From positions 248,001-312,000 of the forward strand of contig JAFEAE010000017.1 of NCBI GenBank assembly GCA_018266575.1: a stretch of 64,000 nt of DNA. Reading direction: 5' to 3'. The position numbers and the translations under genes are program-made. This document shows, one piece after another, positions 24,122-33,224 of this stretch. The notes beneath the pieces are model-generated. The model was given only the letters and a program-made list of their open reading frames with translations, did not search any database and had not been told where the DNA came from. The first letter of the stretch is position 1. Every line of letters starts with the position of its first letter. Source of the stretch: Bacteroidota bacterium. Its GTDB lineage: Bacteria; Bacteroidota; Bacteroidia; Chitinophagales; Chitinophagaceae.

Positions 24122-24985
24122 ATGGCTGAAACAAAACCAACTGCAACAGTTGCTAAAAGTACTTCTACATCAGTGCAACCGGCGAAGAAGAGTAACGCTA
24201 TCTCCTGGATTGCCCCTCTCCTGTGTATCATTTTGGGGTTCATTATCTGGCGTTTTGTAATCGGCGCAGATAGCAACTTCACGCATCCGGATCCCAGTGG
24301 AGGTTTCCATCCACACCAGGAAGGACCTAAATCCGGGCTTGCACGTATGTACCAAGGTGGTGTTATCGTGCCAATATTGATCGGCGCGTTATTAACTGTA
24401 TTGACATTCGTTATCGAGCGTTTCCTTACAATCAGTAAAGCTACAGGTTCGGGTAATATTGCTGAGTTCATCCGCAAAGTGCAATACAATCTTGCCAACA
24501 AAAATGTTGATGCAGCTATTGCTGAGTGCGACAAACAAAAAGGCAGCGTAGGAAACGTAATGAAAGCTGGTTTGCGCAAATACAAAGAGATGATCTCTAA
24601 CACAGAGTTGGATACTGAACAAAAAGTACTCGCTATTCAAAAAGAAGTGGAAGAAGCAACTGCTCTTGAATTGCCAATGCTCGAAAAGAACCTCGTATTT
24701 CTTTCAACAATCGCATCTGTTGCCACGTTAATGGGATTACTTGGAACGGTAATTGGTATGATCACTTCATTCGCTGCACTTGGTGAAAGCGGTGGTGGTG
24801 AAGCAGCACAGAAACTTTCTGAAGGTATTTCTGAAGCGCTTTACAATACAGCACTGGGTATCGGTACTTCAGCCTTCTCAATCATCATGTATAACATCTT
24901 TACAACAAAAATCGATGGTATAACTTATGGTATTGATGAAAGCGGATTTACATTGACACAAAGCTTTGCTTCTCTTTACAAATAA
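24122..24985 (+). CDS. exbB: ExbB/TolQ/MotA family proton channel protein
   Basis: ExbB forms the pentameric inner-membrane channel that, with ExbD, turns proton motive force into motion of TonB. The 287-residue protein has an N-terminal helix near residues 25-45, then the MotA/ExbB core: a helix around GGVIVPILIGALLTVLTFVIERFLTI and the paired helices VFLSTIASVATLMGLLGTVIGMI and ISEALYNTALGIGTSAFSIIMYNIF. It is the first gene of an exbB-exbD-exbD-tonB operon. The preceding gap is AT-rich, and the start is ATG 24122. Confidence 0.92.
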   Translation: MAETKPTATVAKSTSTSVQPAKKSNAISWIAPLLCIILGFIIWRFVIGADSNFTHPDPSGGFHPHQEGPKSGLARMYQGGVIVPILIGALLTVLTFVIERFLTISKATGSGNIAEFIRKVQYNLANKNVDAAIAECDKQKGSVGNVMKAGLRKYKEMISNTELDTEQKVLAIQKEVEEATALELPMLEKNLVFLSTIASVATLMGLLGTVIGMITSFAALGESGGGEAAQKLSEGISEALYNTALGIGTSAFSIIMYNIFTTKIDGITYGIDESGFTLTQSFASLYK

Positions 24986-25047
24986 TTTTGTTCAGAAATA
25001 TTGTGTGGAATAACAAGATTCCTGAATCTCAATAAAAAATTAAAATA

Positions 25048-25722
25048 ATGGGAAGAGCGAAATTACCAAGGAAAAGTACGAACATTGACATGACCGCGAT
25101 GTGCGATGTGGCTTTCCTGTTGCTGTCGTTTTTCATCCTTACAGCACAGTTCAAGCCGGATGAAGCATTGAGCGTTACCACGCCAAGTTCTGTTTCCAAT
25201 AAAATTGCACCACAAAAAGATGTGGTGATGATCACTATTGATAAAGAAGGAAAAGTGTACTTATCAGTATCTGATAACAACAAAGCTCAAAAGGCAGATA
25301 TGATCGATGAGATCAATACGTCAAAAAACCTGGGGCTTACAGATGCTGAAAAGGCAATGTTTTCCAAAAAGCCTTCTGCATTTATCGGAACGCCTTTCAG
25401 CCAGTTGAAATCATATTTAGATAAAACCCCAGAACAACTTAAGGGGGTTAACCTTGCTGGAATTCCGGTATTGGATTCTAACAATAATGAAATGGTTGAC
25501 TGGATACATGCTGCAGCAAGTGCATTCCAGGGAACTAAAATGAACATTTTAGTTAAGGGAGATGATGCAGCAAAATTCCCTTCATTCAATGCAGTTATAC
25601 GGGCTTTAAAAAAGAACGACCAGATGAAGTTCCAGATGCAAACGAGCCCTGCAACAGTGCCTGTTGGTTCTGAGTTATATAAAACGAACTTAGCTACAGG
25701 AACCAAAGGTGGCGGTTCATAG
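25048..25722 (+). CDS. exbD: ExbD/TolR family protein, first copy
   Basis: ExbD provides the proton-binding aspartate of the ExbB-ExbD motor. The 224-residue protein has one helix near the N-terminus, TNIDMTAMCDVAFLLLSFFILTAQF, in which the Asp of CDVAF is the expected protonation site, followed by a periplasmic domain. It is longer than standard ExbD (about 140 residues) because the periplasmic part is extended. It lies 62 bp after exbB and 32 bp before a second exbD. Two exbD genes per operon is the usual Bacteroidota arrangement. Confidence 0.92.
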   Translation: MGRAKLPRKSTNIDMTAMCDVAFLLLSFFILTAQFKPDEALSVTTPSSVSNKIAPQKDVVMITIDKEGKVYLSVSDNNKAQKADMIDEINTSKNLGLTDAEKAMFSKKPSAFIGTPFSQLKSYLDKTPEQLKGVNLAGIPVLDSNNNEMVDWIHAAASAFQGTKMNILVKGDDAAKFPSFNAVIRALKKNDQMKFQMQTSPATVPVGSELYKTNLATGTKGGGS

Positions 25723-25754
25723 TAAAAAACATTATAAAAATTAAATAGCTTTTT

Positions 25755-26288
25755 ATGGCAGAAATGGATACCTCGTCGGGTGGTGGACACAAAAAAGGGC
25801 CCGGCGTAAAAAAAGGTAAGAAGTTATCTACCCGTGTGGATTTAACCCCAATGGTGGATCTTGGGTTCCTTCTTATCACCTTTTTCATTTTTACCACAAC
25901 GGTTAGCCAGCCAACAGCAATGAAGCTTTTTTTGCCTAAAGATGTAGATAAACCGGAAGAGCAAAATAAAGTAAAGGCATCTGCTGTACTGACAATCATG
26001 CCTGCTAAAAATGACCAGATCTATTATTATGAGGGAGATGATCCCACTAAATTACAGTCTTCGAATTTTAAAGCAATTCGCGATATCATTCTTGATAAAA
26101 AAAGAAGAACAGACCCGAAAGATTTTGTGGTGGTTTTAAAGCCTACACAAGATGCTACTTATAAGAATGCTGTAAATATTCTTGATGAAATGACAATTGA
26201 CGAAGTACATCGCTTTGCGCTTGTTGACATTTCTCCGGATGAATACAAACTAATACAAGCAACAGAGGCTGCAAACGGTGTAAAATAA
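25755..26288 (+). CDS. exbD: ExbD/TolR family protein, second copy
   Basis: This second ExbD is 177 residues with an N-terminal basic Gly/Lys tract (GGGHKKGPGVKKGKK), then the single helix VDLTPMVDLGFLLITFFIFTTTV carrying the conserved Asp of MVDLGF. The periplasmic part differs from the first copy, so the two are not recent duplicates. The pair probably forms a heteromeric rotor or ring with ExbB. tonB follows after 58 bp. Confidence 0.92.
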   Translation: MAEMDTSSGGGHKKGPGVKKGKKLSTRVDLTPMVDLGFLLITFFIFTTTVSQPTAMKLFLPKDVDKPEEQNKVKASAVLTIMPAKNDQIYYYEGDDPTKLQSSNFKAIRDIILDKKRRTDPKDFVVVLKPTQDATYKNAVNILDEMTIDEVHRFALVDISPDEYKLIQATEAANGVK

Positions 26289-26346
26289 ATTTGCTATCGT
26301 TTGTGGAATTTTGTTCAAAAGGGATCTTAATTATAAATTTATTAAC

Positions 26347-27174
26347 ATGGATATAAATAAAATATTAAGTGCTGATATTCTTGATATCATCTTCGAAGGA
26401 AGAAACAAAGAATATGGCGCTTATGATTTACGCAAAACGTATAATAAGCGTATGGCTATTGCGCTTGTTAGTTTGGCTGCGTTGATCCTGCTTTTATTTG
26501 TTGGATATGTGTTGGCCGGCGTTATTGGCAACGGGCCCAAAAAACAACAAATGGTAGTGCAGGATGTGCAGTTAGAAGACGTTAAAGAAGAAAAGAAAAA
26601 TGAGCCACCGCCTCCACCGCCACCTAAAGTGGAACCTCCAAAGGTGGAAATGGCAAAGTTCACTCCTCCAAAAATTGTGAAGGATAATGAAGTAAAAGAA
26701 GAAGAAAAACCACCTGAACAAGAGAAATTGGAAGATACCAAGATTGGTACCGTTAACCAGGAAGGTATTAAAGATGAAGGCCTCGCTGCCCCTGTTGACC
26801 AGGGAAAAGGTGTGGTTGAAGCACCTAAAAAAGAAGAAGAAGACTGGGATAAAACGTTTACCAAAGTGGAAATTGAATCTACTTACCCCGGTGGTGATGC
26901 GGCTTGGGCACGTTACCTCAACAAGACATTACATTATCCTGATGAAGCGATCAACAATGAAATTCAAGGTACAGTTATTGTGAAATTCATCGTGGATAAG
27001 GAAGGTAATGTTAGCGATGTGGAAGCAATCAGCGGCCCAACAGATGGAGGTTTGAGAGATGAAGCGGTAAGAGTAATTAAGAAAAGCGGTAAATGGACAC
27101 CAGCCGTTCAAAACGGACGCCAGGTGAAATCCTACAAACAGCAGCCAATTCAATTTAAACTTGGCGATCAATAG
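26347..27174 (+). CDS. tonB: Energy transducer TonB
   Basis: TonB links the ExbB/ExbD motor to outer-membrane receptors. The 275-residue product has a cytoplasmic N-terminus typical of Bacteroidota (DIIFEGRNKEYGAYDLRK), one membrane helix (about residues 38-58), a Pro/Lys/Glu-rich spacer (EPPPPPPPKVEPPKVE) that spans the periplasm, and a C-terminal TonB domain with YPGGDAAWARYLNKTLHYPD and GTVIVKFIVDKEGNVSDV. I chose ATG 26347; a frame open from TTG 26311 adds twelve unlikely residues. A strong terminator follows, ending the operon. Confidence 0.93.
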   Translation: MDINKILSADILDIIFEGRNKEYGAYDLRKTYNKRMAIALVSLAALILLLFVGYVLAGVIGNGPKKQQMVVQDVQLEDVKEEKKNEPPPPPPPKVEPPKVEMAKFTPPKIVKDNEVKEEEKPPEQEKLEDTKIGTVNQEGIKDEGLAAPVDQGKGVVEAPKKEEEDWDKTFTKVEIESTYPGGDAAWARYLNKTLHYPDEAINNEIQGTVIVKFIVDKEGNVSDVEAISGPTDGGLRDEAVRVIKKSGKWTPAVQNGRQVKSYKQQPIQFKLGDQ

Positions 27175-27202
27175 GATTTTATTTTTCTTTTCAAATAATT
27201 TC

Positions 27203-27232
27203 AAAATCCTTCCTTCGCGGGAAGGATTTTTT
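27203..27232 (+). terminator. Rho-independent terminator after tonB
   Basis: An 11-bp perfect stem AAAATCCTTCC (27203-27213) / GGAAGGATTTT (27220-27230) with a 6-nt loop TTCGCG, followed by T's. It separates the exb-tonB operon from mnmE. Confidence 0.9.
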
Positions 27233-27273
27233 ATTTCTGGTTTTTTAGGTAGGTTTGGAAAAAATGCCAGGGA

Positions 27274-28656
27274 ATGCTTGGAAAATTATCAGGCTGGGAC
27301 GACACCATTGTTGCTTTGGCAACTCCACCCGGAGTTGCTGCTATCGGTGTTATCAGGTTAAGCGGAAATAAGAGCATCGACATCACTAATAAATTATTTC
27401 CTTCAAAAAATCTTTCTGAACAACCTACTCATACATTACACGTTGGTTATCTCAAGCACAAAGAAAAAATTTTGGATGAAGTTGTTGTTTCTTTATACAA
27501 ATCCCCAAAGTCATATACCGGGGAAGATATAGTGGAAGTTTCTTGTCATGGTTCGCCGTTTATTCAGCAACAGGTATTACAGGCATTTTTAGATTCCGGT
27601 GCAAGGCTTGCAAAACCCGGCGAATTTACACAACGGGCTTTTTTGAACGGAAAGTTAGACCTCACGCAGGCAGAAGCAGTTGCCGATTTAATAGCAAGCA
27701 ATACAGAAGCTTCACAAAAAAATGCTATCAACAATATCCGCGGCGGATTTTCACATATATTGAAAGAACTAAGAGAACAGTTGCTTAAATTTTCTTCTCT
27801 CATTGAACTTGAACTTGATTTTTCACAGGAAGATGTTGAGTTTGCTGACAGGACACAATTCTACCATCTCATCAATGATGCAGAAATTAAAACACAAAAT
27901 TTACTAGCTTCATTTAAAACCGGAAATGTGATCAAGAACGGAGTTCAGGTTGCCATCATTGGAAAACCCAATGCCGGAAAATCTACGTTGCTGAATACAC
28001 TGCTGAATGAGAACCGGGCAATAGTAAGTGAGATCGCAGGGACAACAAGGGATACGATCGAAGAAATTATAATTATTGATGGAATTGCATTTCGTTTGAT
28101 TGATACTGCAGGCATCCGTGAGCACACTGCTGATATTATTGAAAGCATTGGCGTTGAAAGAAGTTTAGAGAAAATGAAGCAGGCAGATATTGTTATATAT
28201 CTTTTTGATGCGGGGGAAAGTTCGGATGAATTAGAAAAAAGCAAAGCACAACTTGAGAACCTCAATAAACCATATCTGTTAGTTGCAAATAAGATTGATT
28301 CCTACACCGAAGATGTAATAGAAAAAAAACTAAAAAACCTTCAGCACGTTATTCCTATCTCGGCAAAAAATAATTTATACATAGAAAAACTTAAATTATC
28401 CATTGTTGATAAAGTGCTTGATGGAAAAATAAATACAGAAGGTACTATCGTTACCAATGCAAGGCACTATAAAGCCTTGCAGGAAGTATTGCTATCGGTA
28501 ATGGATATCCGAAAAGGGCTTGATGAAAAATTACCCGGCGATTTAATTGCATTGGACATCAGGCGGTGCCTTCATTATCTCGGCGAAATAACGGGAGAGA
28601 TAACTAATGAGGACCAGTTGGATTATATTTTCAGTAAGTTCTGTATCGGCAAATAA
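27274..28656 (+). CDS. mnmE: tRNA modification GTPase MnmE
   Basis: MnmE, with MnmG, modifies the wobble uridine of certain tRNAs (carboxymethylaminomethyl-uridine). The 460-residue protein has the N-terminal tetrahydrofolate-binding domain starting DDTIVALATPPGVAAIGVIRLSG, the G domain with P-loop GKPNAGKS at residues 230-237, the DTAG switch and NKID, and the essential C-terminal CIGK (residues 457-460). A TAGGTTTG box at 27250-27257, 16 nt before the ATG, fits a Bacteroidota -7 element, but no TTG is well placed upstream. Confidence 0.96.
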   Translation: MLGKLSGWDDTIVALATPPGVAAIGVIRLSGNKSIDITNKLFPSKNLSEQPTHTLHVGYLKHKEKILDEVVVSLYKSPKSYTGEDIVEVSCHGSPFIQQQVLQAFLDSGARLAKPGEFTQRAFLNGKLDLTQAEAVADLIASNTEASQKNAINNIRGGFSHILKELREQLLKFSSLIELELDFSQEDVEFADRTQFYHLINDAEIKTQNLLASFKTGNVIKNGVQVAIIGKPNAGKSTLLNTLLNENRAIVSEIAGTTRDTIEEIIIIDGIAFRLIDTAGIREHTADIIESIGVERSLEKMKQADIVIYLFDAGESSDELEKSKAQLENLNKPYLLVANKIDSYTEDVIEKKLKNLQHVIPISAKNNLYIEKLKLSIVDKVLDGKINTEGTIVTNARHYKALQEVLLSVMDIRKGLDEKLPGDLIALDIRRCLHYLGEITGEITNEDQLDYIFSKFCIGK

Positions 28657-28717
28657 GACCCTCTCAAAATCATTTTTTTCCTGTAATATTGATACAACAA
28701 CTTATAATTTTTTTTCA

Positions 28718-31210
28718 TTGGACAATCACACTTTTTTTAAACCCAAACAAGCGTTTTTCAAAGCCATTATTTTTTCAGGAAAAGTTTTTTTGCTGCTACT
28801 TGCTACCGGCCTGATCAACGAAGTGCTCGCAAAAGAAAACGAAACCACTAAAGCAGGCGGCTCAGGCATCCTCACATTCCTCGGAAGGCTTCATCCTATG
28901 ATCGTGCATTTTCCGATCGGTTTGCTATATGCTGCCTTGTTGTTTGAATTCATTGCATGGAAAAGTAATGCCCGCAATTTTTTTCCTGCAACAAAAGTGC
29001 TTGTGTTTACCGGGGCAATAGCTTCTATACTATCTGTTGTGCTTGGTATCATCTTATCAAAAACGGATAGCTACGGAAGCAACGTTCTATCCATCCATCA
29101 ATGGATCGGAATTGCAACTATGGCTTTTGCAATCATCACAGCGTATTGCTATCAGAAAGGTTCAAGAAAAATACAATACCTGATGTTGTTTGCAACAGTG
29201 CTTGGTGTGACTGTTGCGGGACATTATGGTGCAGAATTAACGCATGGTGAAGATTACCTCAGCAGCGCTTTCTCTGATAACAGTGAGGTAGCTGCAAGCA
29301 CTTCTGCAGAGGAGGAAAGTCTGCCGGATTTTATTTTGGCCAGTCAAAAAGCCCCGCTTTCTGAATCGCAGTTGCAGGACCTGAACATACAAGTGCGTAC
29401 GGTCTTCGCACATCATTGTTATAGCTGCCACGGGCCATTAAAAATGAAAGGCGACCTGCGGTTAGATTCTAAAGAGGGTATTTTCAAGGGCGGAAAAAAC
29501 GGTTCGGTTTTTACTCCGGGAAGGCCTGAAAAAAGTGAATTGATCCGACGTGTAAGTTTACCTGCAAATGATAAAGATGTAATGCCTTCAAAAGGGCAAC
29601 GGTTATCCTTAAACGAAATACAGGTGTTGTCTTATTGGATACGGCAAGGCGCTCCGTGGCCAACCGGCCCTGAAAAGAGTTTATACCGCCAGGCAGAGCT
29701 TGAGCCAAGAAATCCGGAGATCCCAACTGCAAGCGGAGACATTACAAACCCGATCGACCATTTTGTCAATACATACTTTGAAAAAAATAATATCAAATGG
29801 GGAACTCCGGTAAACGACCGGTTGTATATACGAAGGGTATATCTTGATGTGATCGGGCTTTTGCCTCCTGCAGATAGTGTTGATGCTTTTATAAATGACA
29901 AACATCCGCAAAAAAGAGAACGCCTTGTGAATTCCTTATTGGAGAGAAAAGATGATTACGCACAACACTGGCTCACTTTCTGGAATGATGCATTGCGCAA
30001 TGATTATACCGGCACCGGATACATTACGAATGGAAGGTCCGATATCACCAAATGGCTTTACAATTCACTCCGTAATAACAAACCGTATAATACATTCGTG
30101 AAAGAGTTGATAAGCCCGGATAGCAGTTCGCTCGGCTTCATCCGTGGCATTGAGTGGAGAGGCGTAGTAAATGCAAGCCAGCGAACGGAAATGCAAGCCG
30201 CACAAAATGTATCGCAGGTTTTTATGGGGTTGAATTTGAAATGCGCTTCATGCCACGATAGTTTTATCAGCGATTGGAAACTGGATCAGTCTTATGCTTT
30301 CGCAAATATATTTTCTGATAGCTTACTTGAAATTAACCGATGTGATAAACCAACAGGAAAATTTGCCGGCCGCCAGATATTATACAAACAATTGGGACAG
30401 ATCAATTCTGCTGCAAGCAAATCAGAACGGTTAAAAGAACTTGCAGACAGTTTAGTGCAGCCACGCGACGGAAGATTATACCGCACATTGGTAAACCGTA
30501 TTTGGGCGCAAATGATGGGACGGGGAATTGTTGAGCCCGTAGATGCTATGGATAACAAACCGTGGAGCCAGGACCTGCTGGATTGGTTAGCATACGATTT
30601 TGTAGCGAAAGGATGTGACATCAGGAAACTGATCTTCGAGATCGCTACTTCAAAAACATATCAATTGCCTTCGGTAGCGGTAAAAGATGCAGGGCTTATT
30701 AGTGCCCCGGGGTTTAAGTTTACCGGAATGTTGCGCAAACGGCTCACTGCAGAACAATTTGCAGATGCAGTAAGCGAAGCCATTCAGCCGGTATATGCCG
30801 ACAGTATGATTGTTTATAATTTGCTGCCGAAAGAGATCAAAGGGACGATACCTTTTCCGAGGGCGTCATTAGTAAAAAATGATCCGTTCCTTACTGCACT
30901 TGGAAGGCCTAACCGCGAAACAGTTATTACAAGCCGTCCGTCTAATGCAAACCTGCTGCAGGCGCTGGAACTAACTAACGGTGCCCAGTTTAACGCGGTG
31001 ATAAAACAAGCGGCAGAAAAATGGAAGAAAAAATATCCGGATCCGAAAAAGCTGATCGATAATATTTACCGGAATACGCTCGGGCGTTTGCCAAATACGG
31101 AAGAAGAAAAAACAGCAATGCTTGCATTAGGTAATGAACCAACAGAAAATAATATCCAGGATTTTATATGGGCGATGGCCATGCACCCGGAGTTTCAGTT
31201 GCTGTTTTAA
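28718..31210 (+). CDS. DUF2231/cytochrome c/DUF1549-DUF1553 membrane protein
   Basis: The protein (830 residues from TTG 28718) has four parts in order: an N-terminal hydrophobic anchor; a four-helix DUF2231-type membrane domain (GRLHPMIVHFPIGLLY onward); a Planctomycete-type cytochrome c domain with heme motif CYSCH at 234-238; then DUF1549 and DUF1553 domains with a second CxxCH (CASCH, 509-513) and RTLVNRIWAQMMGRGIVEP. The same frame is open from ATG 28607, but that would overlap mnmE by 50 bp. DUF1501 follows, the standard partner. The biochemical role of this family is unknown; heme binding is predicted by motif. Confidence 0.8.
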   Translation: MDNHTFFKPKQAFFKAIIFSGKVFLLLLATGLINEVLAKENETTKAGGSGILTFLGRLHPMIVHFPIGLLYAALLFEFIAWKSNARNFFPATKVLVFTGAIASILSVVLGIILSKTDSYGSNVLSIHQWIGIATMAFAIITAYCYQKGSRKIQYLMLFATVLGVTVAGHYGAELTHGEDYLSSAFSDNSEVAASTSAEEESLPDFILASQKAPLSESQLQDLNIQVRTVFAHHCYSCHGPLKMKGDLRLDSKEGIFKGGKNGSVFTPGRPEKSELIRRVSLPANDKDVMPSKGQRLSLNEIQVLSYWIRQGAPWPTGPEKSLYRQAELEPRNPEIPTASGDITNPIDHFVNTYFEKNNIKWGTPVNDRLYIRRVYLDVIGLLPPADSVDAFINDKHPQKRERLVNSLLERKDDYAQHWLTFWNDALRNDYTGTGYITNGRSDITKWLYNSLRNNKPYNTFVKELISPDSSSLGFIRGIEWRGVVNASQRTEMQAAQNVSQVFMGLNLKCASCHDSFISDWKLDQSYAFANIFSDSLLEINRCDKPTGKFAGRQILYKQLGQINSAASKSERLKELADSLVQPRDGRLYRTLVNRIWAQMMGRGIVEPVDAMDNKPWSQDLLDWLAYDFVAKGCDIRKLIFEIATSKTYQLPSVAVKDAGLISAPGFKFTGMLRKRLTAEQFADAVSEAIQPVYADSMIVYNLLPKEIKGTIPFPRASLVKNDPFLTALGRPNRETVITSRPSNANLLQALELTNGAQFNAVIKQAAEKWKKKYPDPKKLIDNIYRNTLGRLPNTEEEKTAMLALGNEPTENNIQDFIWAMAMHPEFQLLF

Positions 31211-31260
31211 AAACTGGAAATGTAAAATGGTATTTTCTATAATGTATGAGTTAGAAATAT

Positions 31261-31327
31261 TTTCACGCAGAGTTCGCAGGGGGATTTCATTTGTTTTAAC
31301 TTCAGCGTACTCCGCGCCTGCGTGAAA
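31261..31327. repeat. Inverted-arm intergenic repeat, ~9-nt units
   Basis: TTTCACGCAG (31261-31270) pairs perfectly with CTGCGTGAAA (31318-31327). The arms contain GCAGAGTTCGCAGGG-like and TCCGCGCCTGCG-like units, the type of CGCAGAG repeat seen between genes in many bacteria. It lies between the DUF1549 and DUF1501 genes. Confidence 0.7.
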
Positions 31328-31354
31328 TTCAAATAAGTTTTATAAATTAAGGGT

Positions 31355-32782
31355 ATGAATAAAAATTGGAACAGAAGGGATTTTTTAAAAAAATCAAGTG
31401 CTGCTACACTCGCAGCATTGGCAGCAGGTGCACCCGTTGCAAGTTTGCTGACCAGTTGCAAAAATTCAAAAAAAATAGATGCAACAGCAGACACTGTCAT
31501 CCTGCTTTGGATGGCGGGAGGTATGGCACACACCGAAACCTTCGACCCGAAAGCTTATGCACCTTTTGAAAAAGGAATGGAGAGCAATCGCGTGTTGAGC
31601 ACTTTCCCTTCTTTCCCAACTGCTCTTGATGGTATTAAATTTTCTGAAGGTTTGCAATCGATCGGAAAAGTGATGGATAAAGGAACACTGATCAGGTCTT
31701 ACGTTGCTGCAGACATGGGTTTCATCCTTCATTCCCGCCATCAATATCACTGGCACACCTGTTACGAACCGCCTCAAACTGTTGCTGCCCCGCATATTGG
31801 TGCATGGATAGCAAACCAATTGGGCCCGAAGAATCCCGTGATACCGGCGTTCATTGATATAGGCCAGCGGTTCAGTGTAGGCGAAGCAGAAGAACTAAAA
31901 GCTTTTCATACTGCCGGGTTTTTAGGTAATGAATTCGGACCATTTCTTATTCCTGATCCATCGCAGGGATTGGAATGTGCAAGGCCTCCGGTAGGAATGG
32001 ATGCAAAACGCTTTGAGCGCCGCAATCAATTGTATGATTCGCTTATAAGCAAAAGCCCAATGGGAGAATTTGGAAGCGATTATCAGAAAGAATCTCTCAA
32101 ACGTTCCATGGAACAGGCATATATGCTGCTCAACTCTCCCGAGGCAAAAGCTTTTGACCTGAGCCTTGAACCTAAAGAGATATATGATATATACAACACC
32201 GGGCGTTTTGGCCTCGGGTGTTTGCTTGCACGCCGGCTCACTCAACAAGGCGCACGTTTTATAAGCGTTACCACAGAATACGAACCGTTCAAGGGATTCG
32301 ATACTCACGAGAATGGACATACGAGAATGGTAGACATGAAAAAAATGATCGATGGCCCCGTGGCGCAGTTGGTGAAAGACTTGGACAAAAGCGGCCATTT
32401 GAACCGCACGATGATCATACTCGCCAGTGAATTCAGCAGGGATATGATGGTTGAAGGAAGGCCAGGCGCAACTGTAAAAGAACAGGTGGATCAACCGAAC
32501 ATTGTATCCGATATGAAATTTTATGGTATGCACCGCCATTTTACAGACGGATGTTCGATACTGATGTTTGGTGGCGGTATTAAAAAAGGTTTTGTGTATG
32601 GAAAAACAGCAGATGAGCGGCCTTGCAAAACAATAGAATCACCCGTGAAGATCGATCAGATACATCAGACTATTTATCATGCATTAGGCATTCCGCCAGA
32701 TACTCAATATGAAATAGAAAGAAGGCCCTTCTATACAACACCCGATGGCAAAGGAGAACGCATCAAAGAAATTATAGGGTGA
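31355..32782 (+). CDS. DUF1501 family protein with Tat-type signal
   Basis: The 475-residue protein begins with a twin-arginine-like signal (NWNRRDFLKKSSAATLAALAAG) followed by a Cys in SLLTSCKNSKK, so it may be exported folded and lipidated. The body is a DUF1501 (sulfatase/alkaline phosphatase-like fold) domain with WMAGGMAHTETFDP, HSRHQYHWH, FDTHENGHTRM and ASEFSR, matching metal-ligand regions of that superfamily. Its gene follows the DUF1549/DUF1553 gene, a pair repeatedly found together in Planctomycetota and Bacteroidota. The function of the pair is unknown. Confidence 0.85.
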   Translation: MNKNWNRRDFLKKSSAATLAALAAGAPVASLLTSCKNSKKIDATADTVILLWMAGGMAHTETFDPKAYAPFEKGMESNRVLSTFPSFPTALDGIKFSEGLQSIGKVMDKGTLIRSYVAADMGFILHSRHQYHWHTCYEPPQTVAAPHIGAWIANQLGPKNPVIPAFIDIGQRFSVGEAEELKAFHTAGFLGNEFGPFLIPDPSQGLECARPPVGMDAKRFERRNQLYDSLISKSPMGEFGSDYQKESLKRSMEQAYMLLNSPEAKAFDLSLEPKEIYDIYNTGRFGLGCLLARRLTQQGARFISVTTEYEPFKGFDTHENGHTRMVDMKKMIDGPVAQLVKDLDKSGHLNRTMIILASEFSRDMMVEGRPGATVKEQVDQPNIVSDMKFYGMHRHFTDGCSILMFGGGIKKGFVYGKTADERPCKTIESPVKIDQIHQTIYHALGIPPDTQYEIERRPFYTTPDGKGERIKEIIG

Positions 32783-32843
32783 TGATAATTTTTTCCTAGT
32801 ATAAATGCGAAATAATGGAACCATTTTGTGGTAATAATCCTGG

Positions 32844-32990
32844 ATGAGTCGCAATAAAAAAATATTCTTCATTATTGGCATTTGCGCCTTCTCCTCTGGA
32901 ATGTATTTCTATATGGTTCACAGCCGTCATTCAATTTCACAACTCAAAAAGCTACCCATTCCTCAAACGCCCCGCCTTGTCTCCCGATAA
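32844..32990 (+). pseudogene. Truncated small ORF with N-terminal membrane anchor
   Basis: ATG 32844 opens a 48-residue frame: a basic N-terminus, a hydrophobic helix (IFFIIGICAFSSGMYFYMV) and a linker ending KKLPIPQTP, after which it runs into the left end of the inverted-repeat element at 32972 and stops. The layout resembles the anchor and linker of SCO1/SenC-type thioredoxin-fold proteins, but that is a weak guess from a short segment. It reads as a gene cut by an insertion; the rest of the gene is not seen downstream. Confidence 0.4.
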
Positions 32991-33163
32991 GCAGGCTGCA
33001 CAAGGCCAAGGTTCAGTTGCCTGAATAATGTGTAATCATTTTAAAAACACCCTGACCGTTGTAATAAAATTTTGCAGAAGAATAATGATATTTCTTCCGG
33101 ATAAACACACAAGGCTGCAGCAACAGGATTGTTGTACTGCCCGCTTATCGGGAGACAAGGCGG
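32972..33163. mobile_element. 192-bp MITE-like element with 21-bp terminal inverted repeats
   Basis: Bases 32972-32992 (starting CCGCCTTGTCTCCCG) are the exact reverse complement of 33143-33163 (ending GAGACAAGGCGG): 21 bp, no mismatch. The 150-bp interior has no ORF and contains CTGCA/TGCAG-type short repeats. No target-site duplication is clear. The structure fits a non-autonomous miniature inverted-repeat element. Confidence 0.65.
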
Positions 33164-33224
33164 CGGTCTTTATTTTTTCGCTACTCTATTAAGTAATTAA
33201 AAGAACACCCACAGCGGCAGAAAC

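Noticed and set aside
28607..28717. Upstream ATG of the DUF1549 protein overlapping mnmE
   Set aside because: A 50-nt overlap with mnmE in another frame and no signal-like sequence until after residue 38; TTG 28718 puts the basic and hydrophobic segment at the N-terminus. Not certain.
32218..32430. Alternative-frame ORF within the DUF1501 gene
   Set aside because: A shadow of the real coding frame with no recognisable sequence.
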